Shown here piece by piece: positions 38,078 to 47,998 of a stretch of 64,000 bases of DNA. Position 1 is the stretch's first letter; the number at the start of each line of letters is the position of its first letter. Below the pieces are notes generated by a model, which saw only the letters and a list, made by a program, of their open reading frames with translations, ran no database searches and was not told the origin of the DNA. This DNA is from Firmicutes bacterium HGW-Firmicutes-11 (GTDB taxonomy: Bacteria > Bacillota > Clostridia > Peptostreptococcales > Anaerovoracaceae): contig PHAE01000003.1 of assembly GCA_002840285.1 (NCBI GenBank), forward strand, positions 50,827-114,826, read 5' to 3'. The position numbers and the translations under genes are program-made.

Positions 38078-39760
38078 ATGATCAAGACAAATAAAAACAT
38101 CCAAGAATGTGATGTACTGGTGATCGGAGGCGGCATCGGAGGACTTATGGCGGCAATTGCGGCAGCAGATGCAGGAGCCAGAGTGATCGTAGCCGAAAAG
38201 TCCGATACCCGCAGAAGCGGTTCCGGAACTACCGGCAATGACCACTTTAATTGCTACATTCCCGGCGTCAACGCCGACAGCCTGGAGGAATGTCTGAAGG
38301 AGTTCCGCCAAAGTCTGGTAGGAAAAGGCAGTTACGACGTCAGCATCCAGAAATTGTTCCTGGAACGAACCTTCGAGGTCGTTCAGGACTGGCATTCCTG
38401 GGGCATCAACATGAAGCCTCACGGGGAATGGGAATTCAACGGACACGCCTTCCCTGGAAGAAAGCGGGTCTTCTTGAAATATGACGGACGCAACCAGAAA
38501 CCGGTCCTGACTGCGGAAGCAAAAAAACGAGGCGTCGTCATTGAGAACAAAACACCGATCCGGGACTATCTCACCGACGCTAATGGTCAAATCATCGGCG
38601 CCGTGGGCGTTTCTATCAAAAATACAGAACCTGAGCTGAAAATATTCAAAACAAAGTGTATTATTTCCTGCACAGGAAATGCATCGCGTCTTTATCCTTC
38701 GATCACTCCCTCACAGATGTTCAATACCGCCCATTGTCCCTGCTGTTGTGGAAACGGTAGAGCCGCGGCTTATCGTGCCGGAGCTAGCCTGATCAATCTC
38801 GAACTGCCAAATACTCATGCAGGCCCTCGCTACTTTGAACGATGCGGCAAGGCCACCTGGATCGGGGTATTGTCCGACCCGGAAGGCAAACCGGTAGGGC
38901 CCTTCGTCACAAAGCCAAACAAGGAATTGGGAGATGTTACCGCCGACGTATGGCATGGTGTATTCAACGACAGATTCAAGGATGGCACAGGCCCGGTTTA
39001 CATGAACTGCACCGAGACCTCCCCGGAGGATATGGAATACATGATCTGGGGTCTAAACTGTGAAGGAGATACCTCCCTTTTGGATGCCATGGATAAACAA
39101 GGCATCGATCTGAGCCGACACATGGTAGAATTCGGCCAGTACAATCCCATGCTCATCGGCCGGGGCATCGAGATCGACGAAAAAGGAGCCACCAAAGTCC
39201 CGGGGCTCTATAGCGCAGGAGACGAGACTGGCAACTTCCGTTCTGATATTGCAGGAGCTGCGGTGATGGGTCGCATCGCCGGTGAAGCCGCAGCGGCAGA
39301 AGCCGCCGCCAGACCTGCCATCGACGATCAGTTGGAAACTCACGAAGTAGTAAAAGAATTGCAGGAACTATGCAGTCAACTTATGGAAAGAGAAGCCGGT
39401 GATTCCTGGAAAGACTTCAATTATGCCATTCAGCAGTTGATGAACGATTATGCGGGCATCTCCATCCCTCGTTCCGAAAACCTTCTTCGAACAGGGCTGA
39501 AATACCTGATAGATCTTGAAAATGCAGCCCTCGGAGCTGTCGGTTGCAAGGATTCTCACGAACTGATGCGGGCTTTGGACGCCTTTGACTTGGCACTGAT
39601 GGGTCGGCTGATCTTCCTCACTGCCATGGAAAGAAAAGAAAGCCGGGGACTGCATCGTCGTTCCGACTTTACTTTTACCAATCCTCTCATGGATGACATG
39701 ATGCTCATGATCTATCAACTGAACGGGGAACCGGTCACTGACTGGAGAAAGAGCTGGTGA
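38078..39760 (+). CDS. FAD-binding oxidoreductase, AprA/fumarate-reductase flavoprotein-like
   Basis: ECDVLVIGGGIGGLMAAIAAADAGARVIVAEKSDTRRSGSGTTGNDHFNCY; GLYSAGDETGNFRSDIAGAAVMGRIAGEAAA. Confidence 0.88.
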   Translation: MIKTNKNIQECDVLVIGGGIGGLMAAIAAADAGARVIVAEKSDTRRSGSGTTGNDHFNCYIPGVNADSLEECLKEFRQSLVGKGSYDVSIQKLFLERTFEVVQDWHSWGINMKPHGEWEFNGHAFPGRKRVFLKYDGRNQKPVLTAEAKKRGVVIENKTPIRDYLTDANGQIIGAVGVSIKNTEPELKIFKTKCIISCTGNASRLYPSITPSQMFNTAHCPCCCGNGRAAAYRAGASLINLELPNTHAGPRYFERCGKATWIGVLSDPEGKPVGPFVTKPNKELGDVTADVWHGVFNDRFKDGTGPVYMNCTETSPEDMEYMIWGLNCEGDTSLLDAMDKQGIDLSRHMVEFGQYNPMLIGRGIEIDEKGATKVPGLYSAGDETGNFRSDIAGAAVMGRIAGEAAAAEAAARPAIDDQLETHEVVKELQELCSQLMEREAGDSWKDFNYAIQQLMNDYAGISIPRSENLLRTGLKYLIDLENAALGAVGCKDSHELMRALDAFDLALMGRLIFLTAMERKESRGLHRRSDFTFTNPLMDDMMLMIYQLNGEPVTDWRKSW

Positions 39761-41003
39761 CTTTGATATCACCATTTGAAATTTCATCCTTGTAGGCTGC
39801 CACAATACAGGAATAGAGCAGCTGAAACCAGCTTTCCGGGGAGTCCAGATCCAGATCGAAAAGCTCCCGCATACGGGCGATTCGATATAGAACCGTATTA
39901 CGATGGGTGAACAGCCGCTTCGCTGCCAGCGGACAGCTCTTCTCGGATTGCAGAAATGCTAAAAGAGTCTGGAAATAGTCCGTCCCATATTTGGCGTCGT
40001 ATGTTCGTATTTCTACCACCTTTGAGCATAGGAAGCCATCCAAGGCATTGTTATCGTATCGGGCTGCACTCATGGCCATATCATAGAATCGATACTCCTC
40101 ATGGGATATCACAGGCCCGTTATTATGAAGCAGTTTTGCGATTTTAAGAGTCCGTAGGGTCCGCTGATAAACCTCCGGTATCTGCCTTAGATCTGTAAAA
40201 AAGTCGCTATAACATACCAAAGTGGTGTAACGGCACATCAGATCCCGAACTTTTTCATTCAGCATCGCGCTGTTGACCAGAGGTCTGGTGGCGATTCGAA
40301 GGACTTGCAGGTGGTTGTCATAAAGGATGACCCAACAGCCAGGAAACAAATATTCAAACGTATGCTTTAAGTTTCCGATCGACGCCCGGATATTGTCCTG
40401 AATGGGCACGGTCAGAAGTTGAAAACACTTAGCATCTTCCAGCTTTGCAGACAGCACCCGATTATCAAAAAAATTGTCGGACTGTACGTTACCAAGAAGC
40501 AAGTCGACAAAAATTGCCTCATATAGCCGGCTGTCGTTGAACACGATATTGTACTTCTCCGCTGAAAGGAGTTTGACGACCAGATTGCTGACGAAAGGTA
40601 AAAGCCGCCAAATTTCAACTGGCACAGGTTGGACTCCAAGCACCACAACAGAACCATAGATCTCGCCTCGAAAAACAAGTTTGCTGATATACCACATATA
40701 CGGACTGTCAGAATGCGACCTTTCATAAGGTTCATTGGTTGTGACTTGTAAGTCCCATGCACAATGTTCCGTGAGTATCTCTTCTATGAGCTCGTCGCAA
40801 TAAGCGCCGGTTCGAACGGCATCGGTCCAAAAGGGGGCATCGTCAAGATCGTCCACATTGGAGCTGGCAAGGACTTTAAATGCTTTTCCAACTACGATGA
40901 CCGGGTTGCCGATCAGTACAGAGACCTCCTTAATGAACTCGTCAACACTGGAGACCTGAAAAAAGCTTTGGAGAATCTTAGGATAAATATTGGAACTGTC
41001 CAT
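39735..41003 (-). CDS. PucR/CdaR-type transcriptional regulator (C-terminal PucR HTH)
   Basis: AKYGTDYFQTLLAFLQSEKSCPLAAKRLFTHRNTVLYRIARMRELFDLDL; GGAGG upstream of ATG at 41003. Confidence 0.9.
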   Translation of the reverse strand: MDSSNIYPKILQSFFQVSSVDEFIKEVSVLIGNPVIVVGKAFKVLASSNVDDLDDAPFWTDAVRTGAYCDELIEEILTEHCAWDLQVTTNEPYERSHSDSPYMWYISKLVFRGEIYGSVVVLGVQPVPVEIWRLLPFVSNLVVKLLSAEKYNIVFNDSRLYEAIFVDLLLGNVQSDNFFDNRVLSAKLEDAKCFQLLTVPIQDNIRASIGNLKHTFEYLFPGCWVILYDNHLQVLRIATRPLVNSAMLNEKVRDLMCRYTTLVCYSDFFTDLRQIPEVYQRTLRTLKIAKLLHNNGPVISHEEYRFYDMAMSAARYDNNALDGFLCSKVVEIRTYDAKYGTDYFQTLLAFLQSEKSCPLAAKRLFTHRNTVLYRIARMRELFDLDLDSPESWFQLLYSCIVAAYKDEISNGDIKVTSSFSSQ

Positions 41004-41141
41004 CTTACACCTCCGGTACACACTCCGAATTATACGACCTTTGTCTTCATTCCGTCAACCGGATTCAGAGATATGCGCTCGTTAGTATTTACATATATTC
41101 CCACATTTGTTTTTGCGCCGCAGAGATTAGGAGGATAACCC

Positions 41142-41510
41142 ATGATTATTTCCGACTTAAACACATTAGCCGAAAAGCTACCCCCTCTCCATCACGATAT
41201 GGTGAGCAATGAGATTTTTACCCCGGAGCAAGCGATCCATGCCCGAGTGGCCATTTCGATCCTTGGCCCCGGCGGCGGCGCAGAAATGCACGTCCATCCC
41301 GGCTCTGAGCACTATTTCCTCATGCTGGAAGGAACGCTGATCGTTCGGACCGACAAGGAAGAAGTTACCGTTGGCCCTGGCCAGTGTGTCCTCGTAGAAG
41401 ATGGCGAACCCCATCAGGTCATCAATGGCTATGACGGCGTGACCCGGTACTTTGCCCTTGCTTGTCCCTATCCCAGCGAATGGAAGCCCTTCGAGCCAGA
41501 GAAAAAGTAG
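41142..41510 (+). CDS. Small cupin-domain protein, close paralog of 8486-8860
   Basis: About 88% identical by eye to the cupin at 8486-8860. Confidence 0.92.
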   Translation: MIISDLNTLAEKLPPLHHDMVSNEIFTPEQAIHARVAISILGPGGGAEMHVHPGSEHYFLMLEGTLIVRTDKEEVTVGPGQCVLVEDGEPHQVINGYDGVTRYFALACPYPSEWKPFEPEKK

Positions 41511-41530
41511 AAAAGCAGCACGAAAACAAA

Positions 41531-41555
41531 AGAATCCCTGGCTCCCAGGGATTCT
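41531..41555. terminator. Terminator hairpin downstream of cupin
   Basis: AGAATCCCTGG-CTC-CCAGGGATTCT followed by TTAATTCCTTATTCTTT. Confidence 0.85.
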
Positions 41556-41599
41556 TTAATTCCTTATTCTTTATTCTCGAGTCTTGAGTTTTTATGATT

Positions 41600-42058
41600 C
41601 TATTGCTCCAGGAATTCCAGAATTTCTGCTGCGTTTGTGTCGGGATTTGCCTTTTCAAACACTTTGACTACGACCCCGTTTTCATCGATGATAAATGTTG
41701 ATCGTGACACGCCGAAACTCTTCTTTCCATACATCGTTTTTTCTACCCATACTCCAAAGGCCTCGATGGCCACGCGCTCCGGATCGGAAAGCAGAATGAA
41801 CGGCAGTCCGTATTCCTCTGCAAATTTCCTGTGAGAAGCAATGCTGTCCTTGCTGATGCCGATCACAACGATATCTTCCCGTTTGAAGCCATCGAATGCA
41901 TCCCGGAATGCGCATGCCTGCTTGGTGCAACCGGGCGTATTGTCCTTTGGATAGAAATATATGACCACTCGCTTCCCAAGAAAGTCCGATAAGCTGACTT
42001 CATTGCCGTCTTTGTCCATCAGTGTAAACTTCGGTGCTTTGTCTCCAGTTTTGAGCAT
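41600..42058 (-). CDS. bcp: Peroxiredoxin (Bcp/AhpC-TSA family)
   Basis: VIYFYPKDNTPGCTKQACAFRDAF. Confidence 0.95.
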   Translation of the reverse strand: MLKTGDKAPKFTLMDKDGNEVSLSDFLGKRVVIYFYPKDNTPGCTKQACAFRDAFDGFKREDIVVIGISKDSIASHRKFAEEYGLPFILLSDPERVAIEAFGVWVEKTMYGKKSFGVSRSTFIIDENGVVVKVFEKANPDTNAAEILEFLEQ

Positions 42059-42132
42059 CTGTGTATCCTCCGTTTCGTTTAAAATGCTTGGGTTAAATCT
42101 ACCCTTGAATCCGCAAAGCGAAACAAGTCGAA

Positions 42133-42148
42133 CCGTCCCCATGTTCTA
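42133..42148 (-). repeat. 16-mer TAGAACATGGGGACGG (copy 1)
   Basis: CCGTCCCCATGTTCTA on the + strand; overlaps the MFS stop codon. Confidence 0.8.
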
Positions 42149-43309
42149 CTTGCGTTCCAGGTACCAGTAGGTCAGCAGCGCAAGGATGGCGCAGACTGCG
42201 GAGGCGAGGTAGACCGTAGTAAAGCCGGCGACTTCGACGACAAATCCCCAAAGGAATGCGCCCAGGCCGATCCCGATGTCCATAGCCGCAAGCAGTGTAG
42301 ACGTTGCCGCCCCTCTTCTGTCTGGGGGGCAACGCTTTATGATGATAGCGTTGCTGATCGGATAGGAAGTTCCAAAGCCGATCCCGAAAAAAACAGCAGC
42401 GATCAAAACCACCATCAGAGAACTGGCGAAGGCAAGGATCACCATAGCAATCACCAGTGCGATCAAGGACGGCACCAAGACGATTCGAAACCCATGTCGG
42501 TCTGCGATCCGACCGGTCAAGAGCCTGGAGATCAGCACTGTGATGGAATACACGGTAAAAAACACGCCGATCCCGACGATGTCGCGAGCTACGCCATAGG
42601 ACGGCAAAAAAGTTATCACTGCTCCAAATGTCAGTGACACGAAGAACATGAGGAGCGAAGGCAAAATCGCCGTTCGTTCAACAAATTTCTCCTTCTTTCG
42701 CACCCCAATGTCAGGCGCTTTTGGCTCTTTCTTTTCGTAGTTGATGAACAGTGATATGATCAGTGCTACCAGCCAAAATATGAAGACGACAAGAAACAGC
42801 GTAGAATACCCGGTTTCTCTTGCGAAATATATTCCCAATGCCGGACCGATGGCCGTTCCCATGATGACGGAGATTCCATAGTACCCGATCCCCTCTGACA
42901 ATCTTCCTTTGGGGGTAAGGTCAGAAATGATCGTGCCCGCCGCTGACGTATGGGCGCTGAATCCAATTCCGTTGACAAAACGCAGCATAATCAGCAGCAA
43001 TACCGTCTGTGCAAATTGATACGACAAAGACACCACCACGAAAAGTACTGCTCCGGTGACCAGGATCAACTTCCGTCCCCTGGTGTCGATGAGAGGGCCA
43101 AAGACCGGTCGGAAGAGCAGCGCCGATATCGTCAGGGAAGTGATCATCATTCCCGCAAGCACATTGCTTCCGCTGAGTTCATTCGCATAGAGGGGCAGGG
43201 TCGCCATCAGCATATAATGGCCGGTGAACGTCAGTAGACTGACGATCAGCATGATATTAAAATGCTTGGTAAAAATCCTCTCGCTTGTCGTCTCGTTTTT
43301 CTCTGTCAT
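42146..43309 (-). CDS. MFS transporter
   Basis: 12-TM; RPVFGPLIDTRGRKLILVTG, GRIADRHGFRIVLVPS. Confidence 0.92.
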   Translation of the reverse strand: MTEKNETTSERIFTKHFNIMLIVSLLTFTGHYMLMATLPLYANELSGSNVLAGMMITSLTISALLFRPVFGPLIDTRGRKLILVTGAVLFVVVSLSYQFAQTVLLLIMLRFVNGIGFSAHTSAAGTIISDLTPKGRLSEGIGYYGISVIMGTAIGPALGIYFARETGYSTLFLVVFIFWLVALIISLFINYEKKEPKAPDIGVRKKEKFVERTAILPSLLMFFVSLTFGAVITFLPSYGVARDIVGIGVFFTVYSITVLISRLLTGRIADRHGFRIVLVPSLIALVIAMVILAFASSLMVVLIAAVFFGIGFGTSYPISNAIIIKRCPPDRRGAATSTLLAAMDIGIGLGAFLWGFVVEVAGFTTVYLASAVCAILALLTYWYLERK

Positions 43310-43352
43310 CGATTTTTACTCCTTTTTAACAATCATATCCTATTTTGTCCTT

Positions 43353-43393
43353 GAAAGAAAACAGCTATGCGTTCTACATAGCTGTTTTCTTTC
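43353..43393 (-). terminator. Terminator hairpin of FAD-oxidase operon
   Basis: GAAAGAAAACAGCTATG-CGTTCTA-CATAGCTGTTTTCTTTC, 17-bp perfect stem. Confidence 0.88.
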
Positions 43394-43410
43394 TTAGGAA
43401 TGGATCGTGC

Positions 43411-45081
43411 TTATTTGCCTTCCGGCACTTTGTCTGGTGTCAGGGTTCTGTAATAGCTTCCGCCCAAATGATTCGGGTTGAATGCCTCTCTTACTTTCCA
43501 CTGGTATGCCATGACGTGAGGTTGCGCCATCTTGACGAAGAATGAATCATGCTCTTCTTGTGTGTAGTTGTAAGAGTCTTCTCTTCTGCACTCCGTGTTC
43601 CATCTACTGAAATCACCGCCAAGGCCATGCTCTGTCATCCACCGTTGGGTATCGTCGAAGAACTCCTTGGTGCCACGGATGGAATCCTTGTCGTATGCGT
43701 CGAAATTGGTGAAGTATTCCCATCCGGTGACGCCGCCGCCACCGATACCAGAGATGCTGCCCATTTCCGAGTCGCCGCCGGTGGCTGCGATCGCAGTGGC
43801 TTCTACTTCCCACTTTCTCTTGAGTGCAGATGCCTCTTCCATAAGCGGGGTTGTCACATAGAGGTTGGATGACATTCCGAAGTTGCCTTCGTACGCGCCG
43901 CAGAGAACGTAGTTCAAGTTCTTATGTCCAAGGCGGAGCAAGTAGAGCAACGCCCAGTCGTGAACGTCCTTCTCCAGCATCATTTCGTTCTTCCATCCGC
44001 GGGATAGCTTCAAGATCTCGTCGATCGCTTTCTCTTTGTATTCCATATCCTTCTTGGTCATTCCCGCGATCACGACCTGGAATTCCAGCTTCATGCTCTC
44101 GTTTTGCTTTTGAAGTTCCGGATCTTCAAGCAGCTCCGGCAGGTCGCAAAGTTGTTTCTCTGGATCGGTCAGGATCCGTATCATAGCGCCCTTGAGATTT
44201 CTCCCAAACATATTGTACTGTCTGTGTCCGAGATACAGCACATCGTTTTCATGAATGATGGCTGCGGCAGTCGTCCAGCCCTCCCAATCCGGGAAACAAA
44301 GGGTGTAACATTTGAAGTTGTCAGGAAGCACTGCTTTGTATGCAGGAAGGACTCCGTCGGACGGCAGGAAGGTCGGTCCCGGCCAGGGATGAAGTCTGAC
44401 AGCGATCTTTGTGCAGACACCCATGGAACCAGCTACACCGGTCACTCCACGGAACACGGAACGAAAACTCGGTCCCGGGCCCTCACCGCAGAACCAACCG
44501 GCGCCTGCCCCTGCAGACCCTGTTTTGATTACTTCGCCATCCGGTAAAACCCATTCTGCGCTAAGCAAGTTTTCACCGGAAGCACCCATGAAAATCGATG
44601 TGGGTCCAAATCCTGCCCATCCGGAGGTGCTGGCAAGGGTGGAACTGCTGCAACCAACACCAGGGATATTGAGGTTCAAGCCAACCTTCATCGCTTCTGC
44701 TTGAACGACAGCGGCAATCGCATAGGGTTCAATGATCGCACACTGATTTTTGGCATCGATTTCAATTTTGGACATGCGGCGCATGTCTAATTGTACTGCA
44801 TAATCCGATCCGATGTATGCCATGGTCGCATAGAAGGTGGAACCTGCTTTGAATTGGATCTTGTATTTGTTACAGATCCGAACGACATTTTGAACCTCTT
44901 CCGTACTGCCCGGTAGTATGACTGCCTGGGGCAGTGGGGTCCAATGGTCGAAGGGACCGTAGTGAGCCGAGGTCTGGGACGCAATGCTGCGATAGGATTC
45001 GCAGACGCCGATATCTTCCGAAATGTTCTTCTTTCCAACGATATCTTCCAGAGCTTGATAGATTTCTCTTGCTAATGCCAT
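43411..45081 (-). CDS. FAD-linked oxidase (PCMH/VAO fold, GlcD-like)
   Basis: FDHWTPLPQAVILPGSTEEVQNVVRICNKYKIQFKAGSTF; GASGENLLSAEWVLPDGEVIKTGS; GVTGVAGSMGVCTKIAVRLHPWPG. Confidence 0.88.
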   Translation of the reverse strand: MALAREIYQALEDIVGKKNISEDIGVCESYRSIASQTSAHYGPFDHWTPLPQAVILPGSTEEVQNVVRICNKYKIQFKAGSTFYATMAYIGSDYAVQLDMRRMSKIEIDAKNQCAIIEPYAIAAVVQAEAMKVGLNLNIPGVGCSSSTLASTSGWAGFGPTSIFMGASGENLLSAEWVLPDGEVIKTGSAGAGAGWFCGEGPGPSFRSVFRGVTGVAGSMGVCTKIAVRLHPWPGPTFLPSDGVLPAYKAVLPDNFKCYTLCFPDWEGWTTAAAIIHENDVLYLGHRQYNMFGRNLKGAMIRILTDPEKQLCDLPELLEDPELQKQNESMKLEFQVVIAGMTKKDMEYKEKAIDEILKLSRGWKNEMMLEKDVHDWALLYLLRLGHKNLNYVLCGAYEGNFGMSSNLYVTTPLMEEASALKRKWEVEATAIAATGGDSEMGSISGIGGGGVTGWEYFTNFDAYDKDSIRGTKEFFDDTQRWMTEHGLGGDFSRWNTECRREDSYNYTQEEHDSFFVKMAQPHVMAYQWKVREAFNPNHLGGSYYRTLTPDKVPEGK

Positions 45082-45098
45082 TTTGATTCCTCCTCCTC

Positions 45099-46373
45099 TT
45101 ACAGCGCCATCTGTACGAGTTCAATGATGTCCAAGACTTGCATCTTGTTGCCATTTTCATCGACAGCGTTCGCGAAGTTATTTTTGCACCAGGGACATGC
45201 GCTTACCAGAGCATCCGCGCCGGTCGCGTTCGCTTCTGTCAATCTTTCTCCTGCCGTCCAGGAGGAAAATTCCGGCAAGGTGTCACTGCATCCGCCACCG
45301 GCACCGCAGCACCAGGAATATTCGCGGATCCGCTCCATTTCTACCAGTTCTACGCCGGGAATGCTGGCGAGAATGTTTCTGGGAGCGTCATAGATGCCAT
45401 TGGCTCCGGTATATCTGGGCCGTCTCGGTTCCCAAGTGTGGACCTGATTGAGGATTTTCTTTTCTTTCCCTTCCCAAGGGGTGAAGCTTTCGCCCAGTCT
45501 TCCCAGGTGGCAAGGATCGTGATAGGTCACGCTCATCGGAACCGACTTTGTGAACTTGATTTTACCATCAGCAATCAGACGATCCAGGTATTCGACCATA
45601 TGAAGAACTTCGACCGTGGATCCGGATTTGGGGTATTGCCGCTTGAATGCATGGTAGCAATCGGAGCAAGGTGTGACGATCGTTTTGACGCCAGCCTTTT
45701 CGAATGCTTTGATGTTGGCGGAGGACTGGTCATTGTATTCTTTTGTGAAGCCCATCTGCAGAGCTCTTCCGGCGCAACAGTTGTCCGCGCCCCCGAGGGT
45801 ACCGACCTTGACGCCGGCCTTTTGAAGAACTTTGACTGCGTTACGGGCAACTTTTTGCAGATCTTTGTTGTAGCTGTACTGGCATCCCGCAAAGAAAGCA
45901 ACATCAGCAGTTTCTTTGAAGAGATCGATCATGTCGAGTCCCTCTGCCCAATCCATGCGGTTCGCTTTTTTTGCCCCAACAAGCATAGTGTTTTCTTTTA
46001 CCAAGTTCTCGATCACCGGTAACTGTCCGGGAAGGGTTTTGCCGTCGGCAACTGCATGGGCTTTGAGTTCAAGATTGTGATCCAGTGGTTCCAGGTTATA
46101 ACGGCAGACTTTGCATGCCATATCGCAGGCTCCGCAAGCTGTACAGCTGTGGATGGTTTCAATGACATCATCCGTGTAAGTCGTGCGTCCATCCAGCATG
46201 CTCTGGGCCATCTGAAAGCGGCCGCGTGCTGTGTTTGTGTTGAAATTGTAGTAGCCAATGCTTGGGCAGTTTTGACCATATCTTTGGCTCTTGATCTTAT
46301 CAAAGGGAATCCATCTGCAATTAAGACACATGCTGCAGCGTTCCATCATAGGTCTGTAATCTTGTAAAGACAT
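45099..46373 (-). CDS. (Fe-S)-binding protein with CCG domains (HdrD/GlcF-like)
   Basis: CTACGACDMACKVCRYN; TIVTPCSDCYHAFKRQYP; YHDPCHLGRLGE; YSWCCGAGGGC. Confidence 0.9.
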   Translation of the reverse strand: MSLQDYRPMMERCSMCLNCRWIPFDKIKSQRYGQNCPSIGYYNFNTNTARGRFQMAQSMLDGRTTYTDDVIETIHSCTACGACDMACKVCRYNLEPLDHNLELKAHAVADGKTLPGQLPVIENLVKENTMLVGAKKANRMDWAEGLDMIDLFKETADVAFFAGCQYSYNKDLQKVARNAVKVLQKAGVKVGTLGGADNCCAGRALQMGFTKEYNDQSSANIKAFEKAGVKTIVTPCSDCYHAFKRQYPKSGSTVEVLHMVEYLDRLIADGKIKFTKSVPMSVTYHDPCHLGRLGESFTPWEGKEKKILNQVHTWEPRRPRYTGANGIYDAPRNILASIPGVELVEMERIREYSWCCGAGGGCSDTLPEFSSWTAGERLTEANATGADALVSACPWCKNNFANAVDENGNKMQVLDIIELVQMAL

Positions 46374-46402
46374 GAGTGAGGCCTCCTTTTCTCCTTGGTT
46401 GG

Positions 46403-47875
46403 TTATACCGTGAGCTTTCCAGTATTCATAACATCATTGGGGTCGAAAATCTTTTTCAGCTTTTTCAACGCATTGTAGGACTGTGCGTCCTTGTTCAGCT
46501 GGAGCTTCGCCCACATACCGTACGGCCTCGCATAAAATGCTCCCAGTCCCGACATTAGTTCGCTTCCCTTTTCGAACATCCGCTTGACTTTCGCGGTTTC
46601 CAGAGCGTTGTTCGGATCATAAGGAAGATGGAATTCCAAGTGATAGGAACTTCCACAGTGCTGCGGTTGAATGTAGACACCGATATCCGAAGTGTTATAC
46701 CCTTCATCTTCTGCCAACTCGTACATGGCCTTCAAGAACATAGGTGTTTTGTCCAGAGTCGTCACGAAGAAAATGTCCTGGTAAGCGCCTTTTGCGGTTT
46801 CCTTCCAATACAGTTCTTTGGATGGGTTGAGGGCCTTTGCGAGAACCTTGTCCCCTTTGATCTTGGGAAGCGCCGGAACCATTTTCAGACCATGCTGCTG
46901 TGCGATCTCTTCGATGTCGCTGGTCTGCTGCTCTACTCTGTCTTCCGGCAGAAGCTCGCGTCCAAGCACTCCGACCAGAGCGACCCACTGGGGAAGTTCT
47001 GCTTTGAGTTGCTGGATCTGTTCTGCAGACTCGCCAAGCAATTCGGCTAAATAGGAACCGTTCATTACCATAAGTTCGTCGCTGAAACGAAGACGGATCA
47101 CGCGATAGACAAAATCGATAAGATTTTCTAACTTTTTCGCAGGCACAAAGTGCATATTGTGAATGGTCGGCAGGACTTCGCATTTCAAGGATGCCCATGT
47201 AACGATCCCCATAGTTCCCTGTGCTTGTGTAGGAATTCTCAAGAAATCAAACATGTTGGGACCGTTTCCGCTGACTTGCCACTTTTGCGCGTCCCATTGC
47301 TTTTCCAGATCCTTGACACCACCGGCAGCTTCACCGGTAAACATCGAGTTGCCGTCGCCCCAAACCACTTCCATGCAACGTAGGGGGTCGTGATACTGCC
47401 ACTGGTGGTTGGCGTTGAGTCGCGGTTCGACTTCAAGAACACTCGTCATGACCGACTTTGTTGCTCTGGGCGCCAGCGGCATCGAAAGAGTCATCCCTTC
47501 CTTTGCCAACGCTTCCTGTAGTTCTCCATAGGTGACACCCGGCTCAACCACCGTCATTCTCTGCTGCCGGTTGATGTTGAGGATCCGGTTCATTCCTGAC
47601 AGATCGACGATAACAGACTGAGGAACGCTTGGGATCGTATCTCCCTTGTGGTGTGGGCCGCCGGAGCTGACAGGCACCAGCGGTGTACTGGTTTCGTTTG
47701 CCCACTTCACCAGATCCTGTACCTGTTGCGCGTTTTGCGGTTTGACGACGAACCAAGGTCTGATGCCAGTTGCGAAGCTTTGGTCCTTCGCATAGGACTC
47801 CAGAATACCGGCATCGTCCTTGACGTTATCTGCGCCAACAATGGTGGCCAGCTTTTCTTTCATGCTATCGAACAT
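46403..47875 (-). CDS. FAD-linked oxidase (PCMH/VAO fold)
   Basis: VVKPQNAQQVQDLVKWANETSTPLVPVSSGGPHHKGDTIP; TVVEPGVTYGELQEALAKEGMTLSMPLAPR. Confidence 0.88.
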   Translation of the reverse strand: MFDSMKEKLATIVGADNVKDDAGILESYAKDQSFATGIRPWFVVKPQNAQQVQDLVKWANETSTPLVPVSSGGPHHKGDTIPSVPQSVIVDLSGMNRILNINRQQRMTVVEPGVTYGELQEALAKEGMTLSMPLAPRATKSVMTSVLEVEPRLNANHQWQYHDPLRCMEVVWGDGNSMFTGEAAGGVKDLEKQWDAQKWQVSGNGPNMFDFLRIPTQAQGTMGIVTWASLKCEVLPTIHNMHFVPAKKLENLIDFVYRVIRLRFSDELMVMNGSYLAELLGESAEQIQQLKAELPQWVALVGVLGRELLPEDRVEQQTSDIEEIAQQHGLKMVPALPKIKGDKVLAKALNPSKELYWKETAKGAYQDIFFVTTLDKTPMFLKAMYELAEDEGYNTSDIGVYIQPQHCGSSYHLEFHLPYDPNNALETAKVKRMFEKGSELMSGLGAFYARPYGMWAKLQLNKDAQSYNALKKLKKIFDPNDVMNTGKLTV

Positions 47876-47914
47876 AATATCCTCCTTTATTCGATTACAT
47901 TGGTCTAGTATAAA

Positions 47915-47939
47915 CTGAATGCTTTCACTGAATTCATTC
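47915..47939. promoter_or_regulatory. TetR operator candidate, site 1
   Basis: CTGAATGCTTTCACTGAATTCATTC; 40 bp upstream of the FAD-oxidase start at 47875. Confidence 0.6.
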
Positions 47940-47998
47940 TTTCCCCGTCCGCTCTCATATTCATGTAGCGCATACTTTATGGAGCAGGTACCGGACCT

